Below are positions 43,407-50,029 of a DNA stretch of 50,029 nt, in pieces; the first letter of the stretch is position 1, and every line of letters begins with the position of its first letter. The position numbers and the translations under genes are program-made. Origin of the DNA: Bacteroidota bacterium (GTDB taxonomy: Bacteria > Bacteroidota > Ignavibacteria > Kapaibacteriales > UBA961); the NCBI GenBank assembly GCA_020852855.1, contig JADZAA010000104.1, positions 1-50,029 on the forward strand. The letters run 5' to 3'. The notes beneath the pieces were generated by a model, which saw only the letters and a program-made list of their open reading frames with translations, made no database searches and had not been told where the DNA came from.

Positions 43407-44171
43407 TTATTCAATAATCGTGCCAAGCCTTGCTAATGAATTTTTAGCTTCGCCGGCAAACTCCGATGCAGAGTTCTGCATAGACAGATCCGAATAAATA
43501 GATATAGCCTTGTCTTTCATATTCGATTTTTCATAGTTCAGGGCCGAATAAAACTTATATCGTTCTTCCAAGCCTGCAGATTTACCTAAATTGGCTGCGT
43601 CATAATATAAAGCGGCCGCTGACGAATAATCGCCACTTTTTTCTTTACATAAAGCAAGCCCGGCTTTCGAACCTGTTTCCACAACAAGAGCATTGCTTGA
43701 CGACGCATGCTCAAAGTATTCTTGAGCTTCGTCGTACTTTTGCTGTTGCACAAGTGCTGTTCCGGCATAAAATGCGGCAGTTTTTCCGGCTTCCGACCTT
43801 CCATATTCATTAAATATCGTCTTTAACCCAACAACAGATTCGCCGCGCACCTGCTTAGATGGGTCGCCTTCCAATGCTTTAGCCCAATCGCCGGCCTCGT
43901 AATAACCCATTGCGCGTGAAAGTTCTAACGACGCTTGCGTTGCACTTTCCTTGGACGAAGAAAGATAGTACATAACAGCGGCCGCTCCAAGCACAACAAC
44001 TACCGCACCCGCTGCTATTAACTTAATTTTAGAAGTAATAAATTGATTTGCCAAGCGAATTGTTGACGTATCAGCCGACGCAATGCCGGCAGCGTCGCTA
44101 TCAGTATCGGAGGTTTCAGCCCGCAATCCAAGAGCCGTTTCACCGGCTTTGGTTTTCATGGAGTTTGCCAT
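43407..44171 (-). CDS. membrane-anchored TPR protein (YfgM/YbgF-like)
   Basis: 254 aa. A cytosolic N-terminal 48 residues is followed by one membrane helix (IKLIAAGAVVVVLGAAAVMYYL, ~49-70) and then four to five TPR-like helix pairs (AFYAGTALVQQQKYDEAQEYFEHA; GLALCKEKSGDYSSAAALYYDAA; YSALNYEKSNMKDKAISIYSDL). The arrangement is that of YfgM-type periplasmic TPR anchors linked to envelope protein quality control. A chaperone link to the exported block downstream (108 nt away) is possible but inferred. Confidence 0.75.
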   Translation of the reverse strand: MANSMKTKAGETALGLRAETSDTDSDAAGIASADTSTIRLANQFITSKIKLIAAGAVVVVLGAAAVMYYLSSSKESATQASLELSRAMGYYEAGDWAKALEGDPSKQVRGESVVGLKTIFNEYGRSEAGKTAAFYAGTALVQQQKYDEAQEYFEHASSSNALVVETGSKAGLALCKEKSGDYSSAAALYYDAANLGKSAGLEERYKFYSALNYEKSNMKDKAISIYSDLSMQNSASEFAGEAKNSLARLGTIIE

Positions 44172-44267
44172 ATTTTCAGTATGAGCAGTTCGTCTTGATT
44201 ATTAGTATAAAACAATTATTTATTGGGTGGCAAAACATCGTCTTGCCGCGCCTTGCTTCAGGAAATG

Positions 44268-44341
44268 CGCGCCCGAAGGGAGTCGAACCCCCAACCTTTG
44301 GAACCGGAATCCAACGCTCTGTCCGGTTGAGCTACGGGCGC
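44268..44341 (-). tRNA. tRNA-Arg (anticodon CCG)
   Basis: 74-nt cloverleaf on the minus strand. Acceptor stem GCGCCCG/CGGGCGC, anticodon arm TTGGA-TTCCGGT-TCCAA (anticodon CCG, reads CGG), T-arm GGGGG-TTCGACT-CCCTT. CCA is not encoded. Confidence 0.92.
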
Positions 44342-44528
44342 AAACACCCATTTTTACATAATAGGCATATCACCTGAATATGCAAATATACCGCTATATC
44401 GGCGAATAAACAACCAAAAACTTTTTCGATTGCAGACATTTCGCCGAAACTCTACTTTTCTTCTATATTTTCAACGTTGGCCTATTTGCACACTGTCAGT
44501 TTTTTTTCACACCCGTTATTTGCACACT

Positions 44529-46757
44529 TCAAAACACTATAACCGACCGAATTGCAGATACTATGTCCTCCTCATTAAGAAGAATAGCCGCTTCTAATGA
44601 CTTTGCAAATCCCACCGGAACGTTTTTTGAAGCGGCTCGTTGCACGGGGGCATCTAAGTATTTAAATAACTCGGTAGTTATTGACGCGGCAACCTCTGCC
44701 CCGAACCCTACATTCAAATAATGCTCATGAGCAACGACCGCACGGCCTGTTTTACGAACAGAAGCAAATACTGTATCTTTATCCCATGGCGACAACGAAC
44801 GTAAATCTATAACTTCACAAGAAATACCTTCGTCTGCAAGCCTATTCGCCGCACGTAGCGACAAATGCACCGCATTACCGTAGCTTACAACCGTAACATC
44901 GGTTCCGGAGCGGCGAATTTTCGCTTTACCGAACGGAATTATAAAATCGTCGCCCGGCAACGAAGCCGAAGACGGACGATAATTGTATAAAAATTTAGGC
45001 TCAAGATACATTGTAGTACCTTTTGAACGAATCGCACTTCGCATCAAGCCGATAGCATCATCTGCAAACGCCGGGCATACTACTCTAATTCCGGGAATAT
45101 GGGCAAAAATCGCGTCAAGCGACTGCGAATGATACAATCCTCCCTGAATATATCCGCCGCTGGCAAGCCTTATGACGACATTCGGCGAAAACTGCCCTTT
45201 TGTGCGCCAATAATCATGAGAACATTCTATAAGCTGCTCCATAGCCGGCCAGAAATAATCGGCAAATTCGGCTCCCTCCACGACTACACGAATATCTTCT
45301 CTGTATCGGCTGAAGCCGTTTGCCGTTCCAACTATAAAATCTTCGGCTATCGGAGCGTTGAAAACTCTGTCGTTGCCAAACTCGTCGAGCATTCCTTTTA
45401 CAACATTGAATATACCCTGCTTTTTCAGCGAAGCGACATCTTGCCCCCAAAGATAAGTATTTGGGTTGCGACGGAACTCCTGCATAAGAGCCGTATTAAT
45501 TGCCTCGCGGAAAGTAAGTTGCGGCTCATTCGGATTATTAACGTAGCGGCTTTCCGAATTATCGTCGTAGCCGACAATAGCTTCGGGCATTAAACACTCT
45601 TTGTAAGATTCCGGCGACGGGTCGGGAGCAATCTCTACTTTATCGGCCGCCGCAAAAATTTGACGCTGATTCTCAGCCTCAATCTCGGTAACTTGTTTTT
45701 CGGTTAAAATTCCGCTTTCAATAATCATAGACCTGAAACGCGGCAACGGATCGCGCGTTTTCATCTCCTCTATCTCTTCTTTTGTACGGTATAATTCGTG
45801 ATTATCAGAATTCGAGTGTGAGCCTATGCGGTCACAGTCTGCATGAACCATTGCGCAACCTTCACCCGATAACACATATTCTCGCGCCTTTTGCATTGCA
45901 CGATAAGAATCGAACGGGTCGCGGCCGTCGCAATTAACTATCAGTAAATTCTTAAAACCCGTAAAATTATCTGAGATACGCGCATTTGCCGTTTGCTCTT
46001 CCACAGGAACTGAAATGCCGTATCCGTTGTTCTGTATAACAAATATAACAGGCAGTTTCTCGCGCGACGCACCGTTAACGGCTTCATAGAAATATCCTTC
46101 CGAGCAAGCCGATTCGCCGCCGGAATAAATAGACACCTCGCCGCCGCTGTATTTCTTTATGGCACGTGCCGTTCCCGCTGCATGAAGGCTGTGATTGCCC
46201 GTACACGACGAACCGTTCTGTATTCTTACCGAAGGTTTAGCGAAATGATTGCTCATGTGCCGTCCGCCGCCGGCTACGTCGCCGTCTTTGCTTAACCCGT
46301 TAAGGATAATTTCCTCAATTGTTAATCCGGCCGATAAGCACGTCATTAAATCGCGGTAATACGGAAACAAGAAGTCTTTGCCGGAACGAAATATCTGACC
46401 GACTGCAAGCTGAATCCCGTCATGGCCTGCGCACGGCGCGTGATACGACCAGCCCTTTGCCATTTTAAGGTATAATGCAGCCTTTTCGTCCAATTTACGG
46501 CCAAGATGCATTAAAGCGTACCAACGCACCACGGTTTCTTTATCGAACCCCGATATATCGAAAGCAGAAAACGGTTTCGTACTCTGTTGCGCCGAAGTTT
46601 GAGCAACGGCTACTGTTCTCGAGGCATTTTTTGTGGCTGCCGATGATGCTTTGCCGCTCTTTGTTTGTTTAGCCGATTGAACGGCTACTTTTGTTTTGCT
46701 CGCGGATTTCGACGTTTGCTCCACATTTGAGGAAGTCGCTTTCTTGGAAGATGCCAT
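44529..46757 (-). CDS. fused E1 alpha-beta 2-oxoacid dehydrogenase (branched-chain type)
   Basis: 742 aa thiamine-diphosphate enzyme. Residues 1-62 are a basic Ser/Ala/Lys tail. The alpha half follows (HLGRKLDEKAALYLKMAKG; the metal/ThDP segment with G-E215-S in place of the usual GDG, then QNNGYGIS at 242-249). The beta half starts near 415 (LTFREAINTALMQEF, then NAPIAEDFIVGTANGF, VVEGAEFADYFWPAMEQL and the C-terminal VVAHEHYLNVGFGAEVAA). It should decarboxylate a branched-chain 2-oxoacid and pass the acyl group to a lipoyl E2, which is not in the window. ilvE upstream supports branched-chain specificity. It has its own promoter element. Confidence 0.88.
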   Translation of the reverse strand: MASSKKATSSNVEQTSKSASKTKVAVQSAKQTKSGKASSAATKNASRTVAVAQTSAQQSTKPFSAFDISGFDKETVVRWYALMHLGRKLDEKAALYLKMAKGWSYHAPCAGHDGIQLAVGQIFRSGKDFLFPYYRDLMTCLSAGLTIEEIILNGLSKDGDVAGGGRHMSNHFAKPSVRIQNGSSCTGNHSLHAAGTARAIKKYSGGEVSIYSGGESACSEGYFYEAVNGASREKLPVIFVIQNNGYGISVPVEEQTANARISDNFTGFKNLLIVNCDGRDPFDSYRAMQKAREYVLSGEGCAMVHADCDRIGSHSNSDNHELYRTKEEIEEMKTRDPLPRFRSMIIESGILTEKQVTEIEAENQRQIFAAADKVEIAPDPSPESYKECLMPEAIVGYDDNSESRYVNNPNEPQLTFREAINTALMQEFRRNPNTYLWGQDVASLKKQGIFNVVKGMLDEFGNDRVFNAPIAEDFIVGTANGFSRYREDIRVVVEGAEFADYFWPAMEQLIECSHDYWRTKGQFSPNVVIRLASGGYIQGGLYHSQSLDAIFAHIPGIRVVCPAFADDAIGLMRSAIRSKGTTMYLEPKFLYNYRPSSASLPGDDFIIPFGKAKIRRSGTDVTVVSYGNAVHLSLRAANRLADEGISCEVIDLRSLSPWDKDTVFASVRKTGRAVVAHEHYLNVGFGAEVAASITTELFKYLDAPVQRAASKNVPVGFAKSLEAAILLNEEDIVSAIRSVIVF

Positions 46758-46800
46758 GTCTATCGAACTTGATATTTAGAATGTAACTGAAAAATTAATG

Positions 46801-46808
46801 CAAAATTA
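46801..46808 (-). promoter_or_regulatory. -7 promoter element for the fused E1 gene
   Basis: TAATTTTG on the minus strand, an exact TAnnTTTG match, 44 nt upstream of the E1 ATG in the ilvE-E1 gap. Confidence 0.55.
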
Positions 46809-46906
46809 CCCTAAAAACAGAAATAAACTCTCCTGTCGGGTACTTATTATCTGCCCAATCACAAAAAAGGTTGGGGACTTTCACGTAAAACAAGCAAATC
46901 TCTCTT

Positions 46907-47824
46907 TTATATAAACGTAAGCCAGCCGCGGGCATCTTCACCTTGTTCAACCACTTCAAAGAATTTTTTCTGAATATTTTTAGTGATTTCGCCTACACTT
47001 CCATTGCCGACCGGGATTCTGTCTACCGAACGAACGGGCGTTATCTCGACTGCCGTTCCGGTAAAGAATATCTCGTCGGAAGTGTAAAGCATAGAGCGCG
47101 GTATGACTTGTTCGACTACCTTACAGCCAAGCTCTTCGGCTATGGTAATAGCAGATGCGCGGGTAATACCCTGCAATATAGAGGCACTCATCGGAGGTGT
47201 GTAAATTACGCCGTCGCTTACAAAGAAAATATTCTCGCCGCTGCCTTCACTCACATTTCCGTTTATATCAAGTCCGATACCTTCGGCATAGCCATGCTGA
47301 TTAGCCTCTATACGAATCAACTGCGAGCTCAAATAATTGCCGCCGGCTTTTGCCGCGGCCGGCATCGAATTGTTCGTAAGACGTTGCCACGACGATACGC
47401 ACACGTCTACGCCTTGTTCATGCGCTTCTTTGCCAAGATATTTGCCCCAACTCCATAGAGCTATCGCCACATCTAAAGGACAAGTCAAAGGATAAACTCC
47501 CAATTCGCCGTATCCTCGATATGCAACCGGCCGCAAATAACAAGCCTCCACTTTATTCCGGCGTATCAGCTCGCAACAAGCATCGCAAATATCTTCTTCC
47601 GAAAACGGTAATTCTCCGCGATAAATTTTGACGGAAAGCGAAAGACGGTGTATATGCTCGCGCAAACGAAATATAGCCGTTCCTTTGCTCGTTTTATAGG
47701 CGCGCATTCCCTCGAACCAACTCGAACCGTAATGCACAACATGAGAGAGAACGTGGATTTTCGCATCTTCCCATGAAACATAATTTCCGTTCATCCAGAT
47801 GTATGGAGTTGGGGTTAATGCCAT
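46907..47824 (-). CDS. ilvE: branched-chain amino acid aminotransferase
   Basis: 305 aa PLP fold-type IV transaminase moving the amino group between Leu/Ile/Val and 2-oxoglutarate. The PLP lysine is K159 ([11 protein letters not shown]). Family marks are [40 protein letters not shown] and [15 protein letters not shown], the last of which binds the PLP phosphate. The start is firm: AGGAGGGCAATAATG, one of the best ribosome sites in the window. It lies 149 nt upstream of the E1 gene on the same strand; together they start branched-chain amino acid breakdown or the making of branched fatty-acid primers. Confidence 0.95.
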   Translation of the reverse strand: MALTPTPYIWMNGNYVSWEDAKIHVLSHVVHYGSSWFEGMRAYKTSKGTAIFRLREHIHRLSLSVKIYRGELPFSEEDICDACCELIRRNKVEACYLRPVAYRGYGELGVYPLTCPLDVAIALWSWGKYLGKEAHEQGVDVCVSSWQRLTNNSMPAAAKAGGNYLSSQLIRIEANQHGYAEGIGLDINGNVSEGSGENIFFVSDGVIYTPPMSASILQGITRASAITIAEELGCKVVEQVIPRSMLYTSDEIFFTGTAVEITPVRSVDRIPVGNGSVGEITKNIQKKFFEVVEQGEDARGWLTFI

Positions 47825-48366
47825 TATTGCCCTCCTTTATTGATGTTTTGCTGGAAAATCCGGCGAATTTCGGGGGGTATCCCCGTTTCTTAGGTTTTAT
47901 TCGGTTGCGATTTCTATTCAATCGCCATTATTTTCTTAGTATAACCCGATATACTTTACGGCTGTTGTAAGATTATGATTTTCAACGCATTATTATCGAT
48001 TTCGGTTTATATTGAGCAGAATTATGTTCTGCGGTCAGGCATATCGAGTAGAATGGCTTGCGTGAAAAAATTCTGCCGTTCGGGTAATATGCATATATAC
48101 GTTTCTATTCTTGCAGTTTTGATCAAACCTCAAATATTTTACCGCGATAATAACGATATTATACTATTTTCTGCACTATATTGAAAGATTTACAATTATC
48201 GCCGATCGCCTTGTGAAACAGAAAACCTCACAGCGCAAAGTTACGCTTTTTGCTTTTATCTATTGCAATCCATTCAATTTGAGTAAAATCGCAAATTTTT
48301 TCTATATGGTAAAAACAATTTTTTTTCATCCTGCGGCAATTATTCCCGCTGAAAATACGATACAAT
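47825..48366. other. AT-rich intergenic region upstream of ilvE
   Basis: 542 nt with no credible gene; the small plus-strand frames of 65-69 aa have no ribosome site and odd composition. It contains two weak hairpins (GCGATT/AATCGC at 47907-47925; CGGGG/CCCCG near 47870-47885) and a TAACTTTG -7 element on the minus strand at 48236-48243. If that element drives ilvE, the leader would be about 400 nt long. Confidence 0.4.
48236..48243 (-). promoter_or_regulatory. candidate -7 promoter element, distal ilvE promoter or small RNA
   Basis: TAACTTTG on the minus strand matches TAnnTTTG. It is 412 nt upstream of the ilvE ATG; no closer consensus match was found. Confidence 0.35.
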
Positions 48367-49527
48367 TTAATCTTCGCAATCCCGCAGAATTTCCTCGAAA
48401 ACAGAGGCTATATTATTGAATCCGCTACGGCTGACGCGGGCGCGAATATTTGCGGCAAAATCAGTGCTTTGCTTCAGAATAAAAAAACGCTCCACACCGG
48501 CGGCTATTTCTTCCGGCGATTCGGGCCCCGAAACAATTCCCGTAATGCCGTCGTCCACATATTGCTCCAATCCGCCTACGCGGGTAACCACAGCCGGAAC
48601 TCCGAAACTGTACGACGTATTCAAAATACCGCTCTGCGTAGCGCTGCGATATGGCTGCACAACCACATCGGCGGCGGCAAAGAAACGCCCGACATCTTCG
48701 TTCGGTATGAATTTATCCCAAAATTGAACAATACCGGCCGTACCGTTAGAGCTGACAATAGACTCATAGGCGACTTTATCATCATAAAACTCGCCCGCAA
48801 CCACAAGTTTGGCACGAGGAACGCGACGCACAATTTCCGGCATTGCTTCGAGCAAAATATCAAGTCCTTTATATTTACGCACATAACCGAAAAACAGCAA
48901 AACATCGTCGTTGTCTGTAAGCCCGAGACGTTTTCGCTCGGCGGATCGGTCAAAACCCGAACCCGCAAGCGAATAATCAAACATCGGAAGCTCGCTGCGA
49001 TAGATTTTTCTGCCGGCGGCAAGTGCGGACAATTCGCGCTCTACCGTATCCGAAAGTGCCATAAAGCACGAGGCATTGCATAATCCTATGCGTGTCAGTA
49101 AACGGTCTATGGTACGTGCTTCGTGCGAAATAAAATTTTCGGTAAGAAACAGTATTTTTCCGCTATAACGGCGTTTTATCAGCGATGAAATTACCCTGTG
49201 ACACGGGCCAAAAAACGGATTCCACCAATCAAACACAACCAAATCGGCTTGCTCGCGACGTATTCTACGCGCAACTTGCAACCAATTAAACGGATTTATC
49301 GAATTAATAATCCGCTCGCTTTTCACATTTTTTACGGATTTTTTGCTTAGGTCGAACTGCGTTGCACCCGGAAAAAGAAACGACGGATAAAGTAACGAAT
49401 AATTCAGCAAAACAACATCGTAATTTTCAAGTAAAGCGTTGTATAAATAAGCGATAAACATCGCATTTCCGCCGCGATAAGGCGGCGCGGGGCCAAGAAT
49501 CACAATTTTTTTGCGTTTAGCGGACAT
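48367..49527 (-). CDS. GT4-family glycosyltransferase
   Basis: 386 aa from the ATG at 49527. The track start at 49620 adds 31 unrelated residues and overlaps the divergent gene at 49610. It is a GT-B fold retaining transferase. The N-terminal domain opens with the glycine loop ILGPAPPYRGGNAMF. The C-terminal domain has the LLFFGYVRKYKGLDILLEAM strand/loop, ADVVVQPYRSATQSG and the nucleotide-sugar-binding SFGVPAVVTRVGGLEQYVDDG segment. It probably builds a surface polysaccharide or glycolipid. No other glycan genes lie in the window, so the product is unknown. Confidence 0.9.
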   Translation of the reverse strand: MSAKRKKIVILGPAPPYRGGNAMFIAYLYNALLENYDVVLLNYSLLYPSFLFPGATQFDLSKKSVKNVKSERIINSINPFNWLQVARRIRREQADLVVFDWWNPFFGPCHRVISSLIKRRYSGKILFLTENFISHEARTIDRLLTRIGLCNASCFMALSDTVERELSALAAGRKIYRSELPMFDYSLAGSGFDRSAERKRLGLTDNDDVLLFFGYVRKYKGLDILLEAMPEIVRRVPRAKLVVAGEFYDDKVAYESIVSSNGTAGIVQFWDKFIPNEDVGRFFAAADVVVQPYRSATQSGILNTSYSFGVPAVVTRVGGLEQYVDDGITGIVSGPESPEEIAAGVERFFILKQSTDFAANIRARVSRSGFNNIASVFEEILRDCED

Positions 49528-49609
49528 ATCACGATTTTTTTTCTTTGAATTGTAGTTCGTATAGATTAAGTTTGTCGTAAAATAACCGATTATTTTCGGA
49601 GTTCGCACC

Positions 49610-49834
49610 ATGCAAGTCAATTCAGTTCAACCGAACCTGCTCGAAGCAGCTGCACGCAATACGTCTGTTCAGCCGCAAATTCAAGTAAAAGTGCTAAAGC
49701 AGACAATAGACGAAAATTCGCCGCAAGTCCAATTGTTGCAAATGATTCAACAAAATGCACAAGGGCAGCAAAACGCCGTTCAGACGGCACAGCAGCAAAT
49801 CAATTCTGGAAAAAAATTAGATGTTAAAATTTAA
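49610..49834 (+). CDS. small YjfB-like protein
   Basis: 74 aa, very glutamine-rich (QQNAQGQQNAVQTAQQQ), starting MQVNSVQPNLLEAAARN and ending SGKKLDVKI. The layout (short amphipathic N-terminus, a central VKVLKQTIDENSPQVQLLQMI helix, and a hydrophobic-charged end like DIKV) resembles YjfB, a small protein annotated as putative motility. GGAG lies about 9 nt before the ATG and a strong terminator follows, so it is a real monocistronic gene. Assignment to YjfB is by pattern only. Confidence 0.65.
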   Translation: MQVNSVQPNLLEAAARNTSVQPQIQVKVLKQTIDENSPQVQLLQMIQQNAQGQQNAVQTAQQQINSGKKLDVKI

Positions 49835-49872
49835 TTTTACATCTACTTTACAATATAGCCTAAAAATTACCG

Positions 49873-49905
49873 CGCCGCTTATCTTTCCGTAAGCGGCGTT
49901 TTTAT
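49873..49905 (+). terminator. terminator after the YjfB-like gene
   Basis: CGCCGCTTA / TAAGCGGCG perfect 9-bp stem with an 8-nt loop, followed by TTTTTATTT. Confidence 0.9.
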
Positions 49906-50029
49906 TTACATAGAGTTCAATAATTTATTACACAAATCTTCTGCAATTCATTGTTTGGTTTCTGATAGTGCGAAAACATAGTCCAAAATGCCTTCTTCCT
50001 TTCTTCCAAACTTCTCACAAATCTATTAT

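Noticed and set aside
44048-44377. 109-aa plus-strand ORF with RPKGVEPPTFGTG
   Set aside because: Antisense translation of tRNA-Arg(CCG) and of the TPR gene start.
47975-48419. Two small plus-strand ORFs (69 and 68 aa) upstream of ilvE
   Set aside because: No ribosome site, odd composition, no family resemblance; the second runs into the glycosyltransferase 3' end.
49528-49620. 31-residue N-terminal extension of the glycosyltransferase
   Set aside because: No GT4 similarity, and it overlaps the start of the divergent YjfB-like gene.
1-50029. CRISPR arrays, insertion sequences, prophage, rRNA, integrons
   Set aside because: Looked for regularly spaced repeats, transposase or integrase motifs, phage genes and rRNA sequence; none seen.

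Overview
The window reads as a chromosomal segment of a Gram-negative bacterium in the Bacteroidota/Chlorobiota superphylum, most likely the Ignavibacteria/Kapaibacteriota side. The evidence is internal. Several large secreted proteins end in type IX secretion (T9SS) C-terminal sorting domains of the '...GxYxxxxxxxxxxxxxxxVR' kind. Two outer-membrane barrel proteins are present. Many genes are preceded by the Bacteroidota -7 promoter element TAnnTTTG, and Shine-Dalgarno sites are often weak or absent. No phage, insertion sequence, CRISPR array or rRNA was seen. The lineage is an inference, since no marker search was possible.

Layout. 1-11276 is mostly housekeeping on the minus strand: the 3' part of a PafA-type alkaline phosphatase (plus strand, cut by the window edge), an orphan nuoL-nuoM pair, a class II glutamine amidotransferase, a CADD-type pABA synthase, pyrG, icd and a zinc-ribbon/methyltransferase-like protein. 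11277-11927 is non-coding and holds a decayed direct repeat. 11928-16600 holds a barrel protein joined to tRNA-Ile2, a small membrane protein, sufT-sufU (minus), and a plus-strand run of zinc-type CDF transporter, HAD phosphatase and rlmH. 16640-20086 is a minus-strand set of chemoreceptor, porin-like barrel and PstS-like periplasmic protein.

20384-25014 is the most distinctive region, a plus-strand cluster: a free DUF2249 protein, a DUF2249-RIC (iron-centre repair) fusion that duplicates it, a cupin, a DUF1858/DUF2249 protein, a polytopic heme-copper-oxidase-like membrane protein, a MIP18-type Fe-S assembly factor and an Rrf2 regulator with three cysteines. The five genes from the cupin onward are tightly packed, with start/stop overlaps. 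This looks like a self-regulated nitrosative-stress/Fe-S repair module, several parts of which have no assigned function.

25113-28905 holds a secreted prolyl oligopeptidase, a DAO-family flavoenzyme and smpB. 29000-43298 is a 14-kb minus-strand block of four exported proteins (2371, 917, 408 and 1037 aa). It includes a giant beta-helix protein with Chlamydia Pmp-type GGA[ILV]/FxxN repeats, and a dockerin-like/cohesin-like pair whose genes overlap. 43407-49834 returns to core functions: a TPR protein, tRNA-Arg(CCG), a fused E1 alpha-beta 2-oxoacid dehydrogenase next to ilvE (branched-chain amino acid metabolism), a GT4 glycosyltransferase and a tiny YjfB-like gene.
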